DNA of 39,584 bases from the NCBI GenBank assembly GCA_002685965.1, contig NYZE01000076.1, positions 1 to 39,584 on the forward strand, read 5' to 3'. A model generated the notes under the pieces. That model saw only the letters and a program-made list of their open reading frames with translations. It searched no databases and was not told the origin of the DNA. Position numbers and translations under genes: made by a program. This DNA is from Planctomycetota bacterium. GTDB lineage: Bacteria > Planctomycetota > UBA1135 > GCA-002748355. Below, piece by piece: positions 30,068 through 39,584 of the stretch (its first letter is position 1; the number at the start of each line of letters is the position of its first letter).

Positions 30068-31366
30068 ATGCGTTCAGCATCTCTAGCCCTCGCCGGTGTC
30101 GTTCTGCTCTCAGCCGCTCTGACTGCCCAAGGCGACGCGCCGCCGGCCGATGTTGGTGGTTGCTGGCAGATCGTTGCCGAGTTCGATCCGACCAAGGCGA
30201 CGAACCCGTTTACCACGAGCAACCAGATCCACATGATCCCCGCAGATCGGCCTGGCAAGTTCTGGGTGGGGGTGACTTGCGCCGGCCTCCTTGCCGCGAA
30301 CGGCGGCAAGGGCGGGAGCGACATCCTGACTGGAGAGTGGTACGCACCGCTCGGCCCCAACCCAGCGCGGGTGGTGTGGGACAAAGGGAATGCGCACCCG
30401 AGCAATCCGATCAACACGCCGAACAATGAGTTCGGCTTCACGATGCTCGACAGCGGCACCGGTTTGCGTACCTACGCGGTGTGGGATGACATCACTGGCC
30501 GCAGTCTGGCGCTCGCCTACTACGACAACGCAGCGAAGGCCTGGCTGAAGATTCCCGTTAACACTCCGGCTGGCTACGTCGGCGACCCCTCCATCGGCAA
30601 CATCGACGGCAAGACGTGGCTCTTCTACATCCTCGGCATTAACATCGCCGCCATACCGATCACGCTGACCCCGACCAAGGGAACGGTCCCTTTGTCCCAA
30701 GCGGTCACCCTCATCACGGGCGTGGCGCAAGCACACTCACCGACGCCGATCGTCGACAACAACGGCAACGTCACGGGCTTCAGTCATCACGAGACGGGAA
30801 GTGGCGATAGCGATCACTACTTCTCGTTCGACCTGCTTTCGAGCACCGCGTCCGTCAAGCCGCTGACCTGGGACACCACACCTTGGTCCAACAACGGTGG
30901 CTTTGCGGGAGGGCGCATCTTCGACGCGCACTCCGGACCGCCGTCGACCGCTCAGGCATGCGCGGGCAACCCGGCTGGCTATCGGATCTACTCGCGTGAT
31001 GTCTACTTCTGCGCTGGCGGGCGGGCCCAGATCGGCAACACGATGCCGATCCACGCCTATGTAGCTCCCGGCTTCAAGGCTGGGATCACTTCGGTCTTCT
31101 TCATGGGCCTCGCCTACCTGACGCCTTGCGTGAAGATCACTCCATGGGGTTGCCTTGGCGTGAATCCCTCTTTCCTGTTGCCGCTTGGCGCCGGGGCCCA
31201 CAGTCCTCTCACCGGTCAGGCTTCGATCATCGCGCCGATCCCCAACGACGCCGGGCTCAAGGGCTTCACGTTGCCGATGATGTCGCTCGCGATCGACGCC
31301 AACCTGACCCGCACACCTCCGTTCTGGCTCAGTAACTCGGCAGCGTTCACGATCAGCCCGAACTGA
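30068..31366 (+). CDS. Secreted protein of unknown function with C-terminal 'PIPND' domain
   Basis: Signal peptide MRSASLALAGVVLLSAALTAQ; C-terminus GCLGVNPSFLLPLGAGAHSPLTGQASIIAPIPNDAGLKGFTLPMMSLAIDAN...LSNSAAFTISPN. Confidence 0.75.
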   Translation: MRSASLALAGVVLLSAALTAQGDAPPADVGGCWQIVAEFDPTKATNPFTTSNQIHMIPADRPGKFWVGVTCAGLLAANGGKGGSDILTGEWYAPLGPNPARVVWDKGNAHPSNPINTPNNEFGFTMLDSGTGLRTYAVWDDITGRSLALAYYDNAAKAWLKIPVNTPAGYVGDPSIGNIDGKTWLFYILGINIAAIPITLTPTKGTVPLSQAVTLITGVAQAHSPTPIVDNNGNVTGFSHHETGSGDSDHYFSFDLLSSTASVKPLTWDTTPWSNNGGFAGGRIFDAHSGPPSTAQACAGNPAGYRIYSRDVYFCAGGRAQIGNTMPIHAYVAPGFKAGITSVFFMGLAYLTPCVKITPWGCLGVNPSFLLPLGAGAHSPLTGQASIIAPIPNDAGLKGFTLPMMSLAIDANLTRTPPFWLSNSAAFTISPN

Positions 31367-31451
31367 TCAGGCTGGCTGGTATCGCCGTTTGCATCGCCGG
31401 CTTGCCCAGCGCGCAGACGGCGGTCACGCCAATCACGGAGAATCACGGAGA

Positions 31452-31477
31452 CCGAGCGTGCAAAGTTGCACGCTCGG
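31452..31477. terminator. Bidirectional terminator-like hairpin between convergent genes
   Basis: CCGAGCGTGCAA-AG-TTGCACGCTCGG, perfect 12-bp inverted repeat. Confidence 0.7.
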
Positions 31478-31585
31478 CTCATGCCTTCGGGAAGCGCGGC
31501 GTGGCTGCGTGGCGGCGGCAAACCCGAGACGTGGTCGTGCGATGTCTACGATTGCCTTGCTCTGCCGCGCCAGGGCCGAAGTGCG

Positions 31586-33457
31586 CTAGCGCTTGCCGCT
31601 CACCGGCACGGACAACTCGGCTCCCTTGATGGAGTTCTGCCCAACCCTCAAATCGACCTCGCCGCGGACATGCTTGCCGTCGACCTTGGTCGAAGCACAG
31701 AGGCCGTAGCGGAGTCCCCTATCGGGAATGAAGCGTGCGGTGAAGTGCCCCTTCGCGTCCGTGGTCGTCGGCAGTAACTGTCGGTTCAAGGAGCTGATGA
31801 CTCCTTGCAGCGAACTGCCGATGCTGCTCCACGACGTCGTTCTGATACGGATGTTGGCACCGGCGAGTGGGTTGCCATCGGCGTCAACGACGCTGCCAGC
31901 AACGGTGCTGAAGGGCAGCATGTCGATCGGCCCGCGCTCTGCCTTGGCGGCACCGACGTGGTAGTGGTTCTCGCCGTGCGCCACGATCACCGGTTCGGCT
32001 TTGTGGCTCAGTAACCGGCAGCGGCCACGACGGTCGGTGCACGTCGGTCGCAGCAGGGAGTCATCGAGATTGTGGAGATTCTTGGCCCACGGGCCAAGGG
32101 TCCACACGCTCACGAACTCGGCCGGACGCCCATCGGGTAGGCGCAGTCGGAGATCGACGACGCGCAGCTTGTCGAGGTCGATGTCGGTCGCGGTGGGGTC
32201 CTTCGTGATCTTGTGCAGGAGGAGGTGATCGACCGGAACCCAGATGACGCTGGATTGGGACAGCTTGCCAGCTTGCTCGCCGATCAGGCCCTCGAGCAAT
32301 GCTGGCGCCACCAGGAGCGCCAACTGCAGGTCCGAGGAGCGCTCGCAAATCCCGTGGATTGCGTAGCGGCCCTCGCTGTCGATGTCGGTCCACTCGTAGG
32401 TGTGGAAGTGGGACCAGCTCTTCTTGTTGATCGGCGTGGTGCCGGGCAGCTTGCAGAGGAGTCTCAGACCTGCTGCGCTTGCCCTGTCGATGCCGCGAAT
32501 GACGCCTCGTAGCGTGAAGCCTCGTTTCGCTTCCAGCACGAGTTCGTTGGTGCCAGCGCCCGCCTCCAACTCCTCGTCCTTCAGGGACCGCAACCCGCCC
32601 CCCCGTTTGTTGCTCAAGCCACCACGTACCATCGCGTAGCCTGGGGTGCGCGCCGTGAAGTTCAAGCGGTAGTAGCGCGAGCGTTTACCGTCTGACCGGA
32701 CCGGGCTCGGTACGAGCATCGTGCAAACGCCGTTCTCGTCAGTATGTGCTGTCGGAGGGTGCAGTGCTCGGTCGCGGTCGCGCGCCGTGCGAAGGTGGAC
32801 GGAGCCGCCGAACGTGACGCGAGCCTTCGCCAGCGGCTCCTTGGTCGCCGCATCGATGACACGTACCGGGACGCGCAATGGCGGCGGTAACGTGACACGG
32901 AGGTCGGCTTCGAGGTCTAGCTTCGTGCTGTAGATCGTTGCGTCGTCTTGTCTGAGCTCGATCCAGACCGGGGTGGCGACGCCGTCGACCGCGACAGCGC
33001 CCTCGGCGTCGAGTTCGATGGGGTGATGAACGCCGAGGGCGTCGACTGCGCGCAGAGTCACCTTGCAGACCTTCTGCCAGGCATCGAGGCCACTGACCTG
33101 CAGCTCCAGGCGATCGGGAGCGTCCTTGACTTCCACCAGACGCGCGACTCGCCCGGCCACGAGTTCGTGCACGACCGCGGTCACGCGCTTCTTGTCGCCG
33201 GGGAGCATCGCCCAGGCCGAGTAGGTGCGTCCGCGGATCAGCTTCGCGCGGAAGCGGCCCCGGTTTCCGGTCGTTGCCCGCGCAGTATCCGGCACTTGCG
33301 CGGCAAGAGTGAGGCTGTTGGCGGGGGAGTGGAGCACGACCTGGGCGCCGACCCACGGCTCGCCGGCAGTGCCGTTGACGCTACCGAGCAGTCGGTCACG
33401 CTGCTGCGCTGCGACGGACGTCGACACACACAGGATCAGCGCGAGCGATGCCTTCAT
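31586..33457 (-). CDS. Secreted multi-domain protein with carboxypeptidase-regulatory/Ig-like domains
   Basis: Start MKASLALILCVSTSVAAQQ at 33457 (the track ORF runs out of frame through the upstream gene). Motifs GSVNGTAGEPWVGAQVVL, VIDAATKEPLAKARVTFGG, GSVVDADGNPLAGANIRIRT. Confidence 0.75.
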   Translation of the reverse strand: MKASLALILCVSTSVAAQQRDRLLGSVNGTAGEPWVGAQVVLHSPANSLTLAAQVPDTARATTGNRGRFRAKLIRGRTYSAWAMLPGDKKRVTAVVHELVAGRVARLVEVKDAPDRLELQVSGLDAWQKVCKVTLRAVDALGVHHPIELDAEGAVAVDGVATPVWIELRQDDATIYSTKLDLEADLRVTLPPPLRVPVRVIDAATKEPLAKARVTFGGSVHLRTARDRDRALHPPTAHTDENGVCTMLVPSPVRSDGKRSRYYRLNFTARTPGYAMVRGGLSNKRGGGLRSLKDEELEAGAGTNELVLEAKRGFTLRGVIRGIDRASAAGLRLLCKLPGTTPINKKSWSHFHTYEWTDIDSEGRYAIHGICERSSDLQLALLVAPALLEGLIGEQAGKLSQSSVIWVPVDHLLLHKITKDPTATDIDLDKLRVVDLRLRLPDGRPAEFVSVWTLGPWAKNLHNLDDSLLRPTCTDRRGRCRLLSHKAEPVIVAHGENHYHVGAAKAERGPIDMLPFSTVAGSVVDADGNPLAGANIRIRTTSWSSIGSSLQGVISSLNRQLLPTTTDAKGHFTARFIPDRGLRYGLCASTKVDGKHVRGEVDLRVGQNSIKGAELSVPVSGKR

Positions 33458-34011
33458 CACGGAGCGAACATCATCGGGGCGCGCACCTCGGCGGCAGTGT
33501 CCGGGCTGACCAGCAGGGACACGAGTTCGAGCGCGAACTCGAACGTGACGCCCGGCCCTTGACCGGTGACCAGCTTGGGATCGACGCAGACCGGCACTTC
33601 CTCGTAGCTGCCAGCGTATGGTTCGACGCCATCGCGCACGGATGGATGCGAGGTCATGCGCTTGCCGCGACAAACACCAGCAGCTGCCAACACGGTAGGC
33701 GCAGCACAGATCGCGGCGATCCAGCGGTCTTCCTCCTCGAATCGACGCAGCAGGCCGATGACCCGCTGATCCTCGGCAAGGCGGCGCGCTCCTTCGGCGC
33801 CGCCGGGCAGCACGATCGCGTCTGCGTTCTCCTCGCCGCTCAGCACACCTTCGTGCCCGAGGAGGACGTCGTAGCTCGCGCGCACCAGTGCCTCGTCGAG
33901 TCCTCGCAAGGCGACCGTGGCGCCGGCGCGGCGCAGCACGTTGGTGATGATCACGGCTTCCATCTCCTCGACGCCTTGTGCGAGTGGGATCAGTATGCGG
34001 ATGTCGGTCAT
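33457..34011 (-). CDS. DJ-1/PfpI family protein
   Basis: ILIPLAQGVEEMEAVIITNVLRRAGATV; DAIVLPGGAEGARRL; AAICAAPTVLAAAG nucleophile elbow. TGATG overlap with the downstream gene. Confidence 0.93.
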   Translation of the reverse strand: MTDIRILIPLAQGVEEMEAVIITNVLRRAGATVALRGLDEALVRASYDVLLGHEGVLSGEENADAIVLPGGAEGARRLAEDQRVIGLLRRFEEEDRWIAAICAAPTVLAAAGVCRGKRMTSHPSVRDGVEPYAGSYEEVPVCVDPKLVTGQGPGVTFEFALELVSLLVSPDTAAEVRAPMMFAP

Positions 34012-34139
34012 GGATGTCCTCTGCCCTGAAGAAGACCCCGGTGGGGGCAGGAATCGTAGCCCTTTTCTGAGCCATTTTCGTCGGGGCGACCTCTTCTGCG
34101 TGTGATGGTCATCTCGGCGTTGGTTTGCTTACTCTGCCG

Positions 34140-35546
34140 CTACTTCTCCCTGACCGTTATCCGCCCCCGCAGCAGGCCCTCCTTCGATCGCCAAAGAGAC
34201 AGCAAGGGTGAACGTCTGCCGCGGGTTTGCATCAGGACCTGGCGCAGGTGCTTGGTGCCGCCTTCGATCGGGTAGTAGCTGTCCGATCTGTCGAACTCTT
34301 CGAGGAAGCCGAGCACGATGTCCTCTTGCTTGATGCCCAGCTCGGCCGCTGGTCCGTCGGGCTGGAGCGCGGCGACGCGCAGCATTTCAAAGCGGCCGCG
34401 GTGTCGGTAGTGCCGGCTCAGGGTTTCGGCGATCGTTCTTGTAAGGGCTCGGTTCGCATACGGATCGACGGGTTCGAGGCGCATGCCCGACAACTGATAG
34501 ACGGTGGCGTCGTCGCGGTCCCAGCCGTGCACGCGTCGCCACTTGGCCTTGCCGTTCGTCGACACGTAGAGCGACACGGCCTGGTTGGCGTTGTAGGTGA
34601 TCAGAGCCTTGGCGAAGTCTCGCTGCGTGGTGATCTTCTTCTTGCCGACTTGCAGGATGCGGTCACCGCGTCGGATGCTGGCCCGATCGCCAGGTCCGCC
34701 CTGGGTGACTGCGGCAACCACGACCTCGCCCTTGCTGTCGCGCAGTGTCAGCCCTGTCCAGACGCCGACTTCGGCGAAGTTCAACAGCTGTTGTTCGAAC
34801 ACCTGGCGAACGTGATTGACCGGGATCGCATAACCGATGTTCTGCGACTCGAGTTGCATCAGCGTGTTGATTCCGATCAGTTTCCCCGTGATGTCGAGCA
34901 GAGCGCCGCCCGAGTTCCCCGGGTTGATCGCGGCGTCCACCTGCAGAAGCTCCTTGAACACGATCGGCCGGCTCTCGTAGCGCGGTGTGACGTTCAGCGC
35001 GCGGTTGACGGCGGACAAAACTCCAGTCGTGACCGTGTTGGCCTGCCCGCGTGGGTTGCCGATCGCGATCACGGTCTCGCCCACCATGAGGGTGTCGGAG
35101 TTGCCCATCTCGATAGGGGAGAAGCGTGAGCGGGTCCCGTCCTTGTGCTGGATGACCAGAAGGGCCAGGTCGTTCTCGCGTGACTCGTTGAGCACCTTCG
35201 CTTGCAGCACCTGTCCGTCGCGAAGGGCGACGCGCACCTGGAACTGCCGAATCCGGTCGCGCAGATGAACCACGTGCCAGTTCGTGAGGATGAGGCCCTC
35301 TTCGCTGACGATGACGCCCGAGCCCTCGCCGTGCTTGCGAAAGCGTGGACCCTCCCGCGTCTGGATCAGGTCGCCGACCTGGATGTTGACGACGGATGGC
35401 CCGGCTTTCTTGACCGCACGTACAACCGGCGTGATGCGGATTGCGTCGACTTCTCGCGTGTGGGACTCGGCCTTGAGCCGACTGGTCTGTGCCGGAAGAG
35501 CCGTGCCCAAGAGCGCGGTGAGAAGCGGAATGTGGATGCCCTTCAT
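34140..35546 (-). CDS. HtrA/DegP-like S1C serine protease with PDZ domains
   Basis: GSGVIVSEEGLILTNWHVV (His), ENDLALLVI (Asp), AAINPGNSGGALLD (Ser); two PDZ-like regions. Confidence 0.9.
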   Translation of the reverse strand: MKGIHIPLLTALLGTALPAQTSRLKAESHTREVDAIRITPVVRAVKKAGPSVVNIQVGDLIQTREGPRFRKHGEGSGVIVSEEGLILTNWHVVHLRDRIRQFQVRVALRDGQVLQAKVLNESRENDLALLVIQHKDGTRSRFSPIEMGNSDTLMVGETVIAIGNPRGQANTVTTGVLSAVNRALNVTPRYESRPIVFKELLQVDAAINPGNSGGALLDITGKLIGINTLMQLESQNIGYAIPVNHVRQVFEQQLLNFAEVGVWTGLTLRDSKGEVVVAAVTQGGPGDRASIRRGDRILQVGKKKITTQRDFAKALITYNANQAVSLYVSTNGKAKWRRVHGWDRDDATVYQLSGMRLEPVDPYANRALTRTIAETLSRHYRHRGRFEMLRVAALQPDGPAAELGIKQEDIVLGFLEEFDRSDSYYPIEGGTKHLRQVLMQTRGRRSPLLSLWRSKEGLLRGRITVREK

Positions 35547-35716
35547 GTTCAGCGAGTGTCCGAGGACGGGAGCTGATACGAGTTTGGCGCGGAGTTACTC
35601 CTAAGTCTCCTGTGTAGGCGGTTGGCTTCGCGCAAGGGGCGTCGCCGAGGCCGTGGGGAGATCCCGCGGACTGCTCCTTTGACAGAACACTCGCCACGAT
35701 CTTCCGGGGCGTTCCA

Positions 35717-35731
35717 ACTACGTTCCGTAGT
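35717..35731. promoter_or_regulatory. Inverted repeat, possible operator, next to a TAGAAT -10-like element
   Basis: ACTACG-TTC-CGTAGT followed by agaatgg; upstream of the structured leader. Confidence 0.3.
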
Positions 35732-35746
35732 AGAATGGTGTTTTGT

Positions 35747-35857
35747 CGCGAGCAGAGGCTCGCGGACTGGGTGCGGTCGGCGGGCCGCGCCGTTTGCGCC
35801 AGGAGAGTGGCTCTCGGGTGCCCCCCCACGGCAGGGTGACTGTCACCGTCGGCAGTC
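35747..35857 (+). ncRNA. Candidate structured 5' leader upstream of glycosyltransferase
   Basis: Hairpins CGCGAGC-AGAG-GCTCGCG; CGGCG-ggccg-CGCCG; GAGAG-tgg-CTCTC; GGTGA-ctg-TCACC. The last three are enclosed by GACTG (35765-35769)/CAGTC (35853-35857). Confidence 0.3.
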
Positions 35858-35883
35858 TCGGGGCGGGGCCGGAAGGAGGCCGG

Positions 35884-36012
35884 ATGAGGGCCGTCGGGGC
35901 CGCGTTGTTGTTCTTGTTTTCGCCCCTGGCGCGCCCGCGTCAGACTGTCGCCCAGGGGGCCAGCTCGGCAGAGGACTTCCACCTCGAGGTGGGCCTCTCG
36001 AGCGCGGTGTAG
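35884..36012 (+). CDS. Small 42-aa ORF with signal-peptide-like N-terminus
   Basis: MRAVGAALLFLFSPLARPRQTVAQGASSAEDFHLEVGLSSAV preceded by a strong RBS (GGAAGGAGGCCGG); stop is 1 nt before the GT2 GTG start. Confidence 0.4.
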   Translation: MRAVGAALLFLFSPLARPRQTVAQGASSAEDFHLEVGLSSAV

Positions 36013-36013
36013 C

Positions 36014-36919
36014 GTGTATGGGGTGACGCCACGAGTCTCGATTGGGGTGCCGGTCTACAACGGGGAGAGCTATCTCGCCGAGGCCCTGGACTCGCTGCTT
36101 GCGCAGACATTCTCGGACTTCGAGATCGTCGTTTCCGACAACGCGTCCTCGGACGGAACCGAAGAACTCTGCCGGCGTTACGCCGCGGCCGACGGGCGCA
36201 TGCGCTACCTGCGCCAGGGGCGCAACGTCGGCGCGGCACGCAACTACAATGTCGTGTTCGAGGAGTCGCGTGGCGAACTCTTCAAGTGGGCCGCGCACGA
36301 CGACGTGATCGCGCCGACCTTTCTCGAGCGCACGGTCGAGGTCATGGAGCGCGAGACGGACGTTGTCGCGTGTTACCCGAAGACGCGCTACGTCGATGCT
36401 GCCGGTGCGTTGTTGCGTGATACGACCGAGCAGCTGTCCGTGGCGGACTCGTCAGTGCAGCGCCGCGTCGAACGACTGGTCGACCTTTCCATCGCCGGCG
36501 ACGACGTGTTCATGTCGATCTTCGGACTGTTCCGGAGTAGTGCGCTGCGACGAACGCAGCTGATCCGAGCGCAGTGCGCTTCCGACCAGCTGCTCCTGTT
36601 CGAGCTGGTCTTGCTCGGGCGGCTCGTCGAGGTGCCTGAACTCCTGTTCCTGCGACGCATGCACGACGGAGTCTCGATGGTGAAAAACGCGACGCCTCAC
36701 GCACAGCAGGCCTGGTTCGATCCGGATCAGAAGCGTCGCGTCGTCATGCCGATGTGGGAGCTGTGGGCGGTGCACCGTGAGGTGCTGCGGGCCAGTGACC
36801 TGTCCAGCTCGGACAAGCGGCGTTGTCGCTGGCACCTGTTTCGTCGCTTCGTGCGCAAGTGGCCGGCGCTCGGCGGCGAGATCAAGAAGGCGGCGTTTCA
36901 ACTGTTCGGGCGGCGATGA
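36014..36919 (+). CDS. Glycosyltransferase family 2
   Basis: VSIGVPVYNGESYLAEALDSLLAQTFSDFEIVVSDNASSDGTEELCRRY...NVGAARNYN; GTG start (36014 or 36023). Confidence 0.92.
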   Translation: MYGVTPRVSIGVPVYNGESYLAEALDSLLAQTFSDFEIVVSDNASSDGTEELCRRYAAADGRMRYLRQGRNVGAARNYNVVFEESRGELFKWAAHDDVIAPTFLERTVEVMERETDVVACYPKTRYVDAAGALLRDTTEQLSVADSSVQRRVERLVDLSIAGDDVFMSIFGLFRSSALRRTQLIRAQCASDQLLLFELVLLGRLVEVPELLFLRRMHDGVSMVKNATPHAQQAWFDPDQKRRVVMPMWELWAVHREVLRASDLSSSDKRRCRWHLFRRFVRKWPALGGEIKKAAFQLFGRR

Positions 36920-38388
36920 GCGAACAGCCTGAGATCGAAGAAGCGGAGGGGATGGAACCGGTTTCGATCGCGACCCGGTGGGGGACCATCGGTCATCTCG
37001 GCGCCCAAGGTGTGCGGCTGGTCGCCTTCTTCGTGCTGCTATCCATGATGGGGCGCGACGAGTTCGGCGTGTTCGAGGCGGCCCTGTTCGTGACCGGTCT
37101 CGCCGAGATGATTCGGCTCGCTGGCTTGCCGGAGTTTCTGATCCAGGCACGCGAGCTACCGGCGCGTCTGCTCGCCAGCGTGTTCTGGCTCAACCTCATC
37201 GTGGCGTTCGCCATGAGTGGGGTGCTTTGGTTGAGTGCTGGTCCGATCGCGGTCGCGCTCAACGAACCACGGGCAGCGAGCTTGATCAGCTGGCTCGGCT
37301 TGGCGTTTCCGGTCTTGGCGCTCACCCAGGTGCACGAGGCGTTACTGCGTCGGCAGCTGCGGTTCGGAGCCCTCGCGGCTGCGCAGATCGCGGGGCCCGT
37401 CGCCTACATGGTCGCCGCTGTGCCGCTGGCTGCCTACGGGTACGGTCCGACGGCCTTCATCTGGGGTACGCTGGCTGACGTTGGAGTTACGACGTTCGTC
37501 CTGTGGACGGTGTGTGAGTTCCGGCCCAAAGGCGGCTTCCGACTCGGGGATGCACGGAGCGCCTACGGCTTCAGCCTTGCCCTGACCGCTGCGGACATCG
37601 TGCACTGGGTGACGTCGATGTCCGACCGCGCCATCGTACTCCTTTTCTTCGGCACAAAGGCGCTCGGCGTCTATGGGACGGCCAGGCGATTGCTACTGCA
37701 GCTCGCCAAACCGCTGACGCTGATTTATGCGAAGGTCGGCTATCCTGCGCTGGTCGCGTGCGCGAACGATGCCGAGGCGTTGCGCTCGCGCTACCTGCGG
37801 GCGCTCGGTGGCGTTGCCTTGCTGACGTTCCCAGGCATGGCCGTGCTCGCGGTGTTGGCCGGCCCCTTCGTGGCTCTGCTCAACAACGCGGAATGGGATG
37901 GCACAGTGCCATTGATCCGGGTGTTCGCGCCGGTGACGGCGGTGTTGGTCGTCGCATCGACCGTGGGCGCCATCTACAAGGTGCGTGCGCGCACTGGCCT
38001 CCTGCTGCTGTGGAACCTCGGCTCGGGCACCTTGCTCCTTGGCTCCTATCTGTTCGGGGCCAAGTGGGGGCCCACCGGGATTGCCGTCACGAGTACCGCC
38101 GTTGTGCTGCTCTTGCTGTGGCCGGCGTTTGCGATCCCGTGCGGCTTGATCGGTCTGCGCGCTGGCCAGGCGTTGCGGGTCTTGGTCACTCCCCTGCTGA
38201 TCGGCGTCATCACGGGGGCGGCGGCGTTGGTGGCAGCCGCCAGCTGTGCCGCCTTCGAAGCCGGGTCGAAAACCGAGCTCGTGGCTGGCCTCGTCGTCGC
38301 AGCGCTGGCTTTCCCGCTGCTCGCGTTCAAGCTCCGACCGACCGGGCTCGAGGATCTCATTGCCGTCGTCGCGCGGCGAAGAACCTGA
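36916..38388 (+). CDS. Polysaccharide flippase (Wzx/MATE-like)
   Basis: ATGA overlap with GT2; multiple hydrophobic helices; GTIGHLGAQGVRLVAFFVLLSMMGRDEFGVFEAALFVTGLAEMIRLAGLPEFLIQ. Confidence 0.9.
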   Translation: MSEQPEIEEAEGMEPVSIATRWGTIGHLGAQGVRLVAFFVLLSMMGRDEFGVFEAALFVTGLAEMIRLAGLPEFLIQARELPARLLASVFWLNLIVAFAMSGVLWLSAGPIAVALNEPRAASLISWLGLAFPVLALTQVHEALLRRQLRFGALAAAQIAGPVAYMVAAVPLAAYGYGPTAFIWGTLADVGVTTFVLWTVCEFRPKGGFRLGDARSAYGFSLALTAADIVHWVTSMSDRAIVLLFFGTKALGVYGTARRLLLQLAKPLTLIYAKVGYPALVACANDAEALRSRYLRALGGVALLTFPGMAVLAVLAGPFVALLNNAEWDGTVPLIRVFAPVTAVLVVASTVGAIYKVRARTGLLLLWNLGSGTLLLGSYLFGAKWGPTGIAVTSTAVVLLLLWPAFAIPCGLIGLRAGQALRVLVTPLLIGVITGAAALVAAASCAAFEAGSKTELVAGLVVAALAFPLLAFKLRPTGLEDLIAVVARRRT

Positions 38389-38500
38389 CGCAGAGCAGTT
38401 GTGGATCATGTCCGGCGGGTGGGCGGCCTCCGGCAGTGAGTATTCGGTCTTGGGCGTGGATCCCAGGCTAGGATGCCGATCGCCGCACAGGGACCTCAAC

Positions 38501-39584
38501 ATGATTGCAAAGACTGTCTCTCTCCTTCTGCTCATTGCCTCGACCGTCGCCGGCCAGAAGGTCGACGATGTTCTGCTCACCTCGATGCGCTGGCGCCACA
38601 TCGGTCCGTTCCGGGGCGGTCGTTCGGCGGCATGCACCGGCGTTGTCGGTGATCGCAACACCTACTACTTCGGCGCGTGCGGCGGGGGTGTATGGAAGAC
38701 GACCGATGCCGGTCGCAGTTGGCGCAACGTGTCAGACGGTTTCTTCGGCGGCTCGATCGGTGCGGTGGCGGTCAGCGACAGCGACCCGAACGTCGTCTAC
38801 GCGGGCGGCGGCGAGGTCTCGGTGCGCGGCAACGTGTCGCACGGCGGCGGCGTGTGGAAGTCGACCGACGCGGGCAAGACCTGGGAGCACGTGGGGCTCT
38901 CGGACACACGCCACATCCCGCGAATTCGCATTCACCCGGACGATCCGGACACGGTATGGGTCGCGGCGCTCGGTCATTTGTTCGGGCCGAACGAGCAGCG
39001 CGGCGTGTTCCGTTCCAAGGACGGCGGCAAGACCTGGAAACGTGTGTTGTTTGCCAACGCGAACGCAGGCGCGTGTGACCTGTGCCTCGATCCGACCAAC
39101 GCGCGCGTGCTCTACGCCTCCACCTGGCGCGTGCGGCGTATGCCGCACGCGCTCGAGTCGGGCGGCGAGGGCTCGAAGCTGTGGAAGAGCACTGACAGCG
39201 GTGACACCTGGGACGAGCTGTCGGACAACTCCGGCATGCCCAAGGGCACGATCGGGATCATTGGCGTCGCGGTCGCGCCGTCGCGGCCGGAACGCGTCTG
39301 GGCCCAGGTCGAGAACGAGAACGGCGGGATCTTCCGCTCCGAGAACGGTGGTAAGACATGGAGCAAGGTCAACTCCGAGCGGATGCTGCGCCAGCGAGCT
39401 TGGTACTACACGCGCATTGCTGCTGACCCGAAGGACGCGGACGTGTTGTACGCGATGAACGTCAGCTTCTATCGCTCGAAGGACGCTGGGAAGTCGTTCA
39501 CGAAGCTCGGCACGCCGCACGGTGACAATCATGACATGTGGATCGATCCGCACGATCCTCTGCGCATGATCGAAGCCAACGACG
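38501..39584 (+). CDS. Partial sortilin/VPS10-type BNR-repeat secreted protein, runs off the window
   Basis: MIAKTVSLLLLIASTVAGQKVDDVLLTSMRWRHIGPFRGGRSAACTGVVGDRNTYYFGACGGGVWKTTDAGRSWRNV...; open to the window end, so absent from the ORF track. Confidence 0.9.
   Translation, partial: MIAKTVSLLLLIASTVAGQKVDDVLLTSMRWRHIGPFRGGRSAACTGVVGDRNTYYFGACGGGVWKTTDAGRSWRNVSDGFFGGSIGAVAVSDSDPNVVYAGGGEVSVRGNVSHGGGVWKSTDAGKTWEHVGLSDTRHIPRIRIHPDDPDTVWVAALGHLFGPNEQRGVFRSKDGGKTWKRVLFANANAGACDLCLDPTNARVLYASTWRVRRMPHALESGGEGSKLWKSTDSGDTWDELSDNSGMPKGTIGIIGVAVAPSRPERVWAQVENENGGIFRSENGGKTWSKVNSERMLRQRAWYYTRIAADPKDADVLYAMNVSFYRSKDAGKSFTKLGTPHGDNHDMWIDPHDPLRMIEAND

Overview
High-GC bacterial chromosomal window, probably Planctomycetota (inferred from gene content: VPS10/BNR and FG-GAP secreted proteins, HEAT+VWA proteins, M28 peptidases). 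Recognisable modules are: the prkA-yeaH-spoVR stress operon; an mnmE-like GTPase, nrdR and smc; a beta-class DNA methyltransferase; fbp; tRNA-Leu(UAA); two FG-GAP genes; a DJ-1/Ig-like pair; an HtrA-like protease; a GT2/flippase pair; and a partial sortilin-type protein at the right edge. The main discovery candidates are two apparent selenoprotein genes that the ORF track splits at in-frame TGA codons. (1) A minus-strand thioredoxin-fold gene at 9148-10089 has TGA exactly at the first position of the C-G-P-C active site (SYAP-U-GPC). It is followed by a strong hairpin within bacterial SECIS distance, and the gene lies antiparallel inside the prkA-yeaH-spoVR module. (2) An FG-GAP protein at 28494-29837 has TGA immediately before a Cys (HNW-U-CIG), again followed by a SECIS-like two-helix hairpin. 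Other observations: a recurring C-terminal 'PIPND...LSNG' domain in three loci (one decayed), a HEAT/VWA paralogue with a lost MIDAS, a HAD phosphatase with an altered DxD and lost Zn ligands, a structured leader upstream of the GT2 gene, a phased cluster of DnaA-box-like sites upstream of nrdR-smc, and two decayed genes. All calls come from reading the sequence; no searches or folding programs were run.
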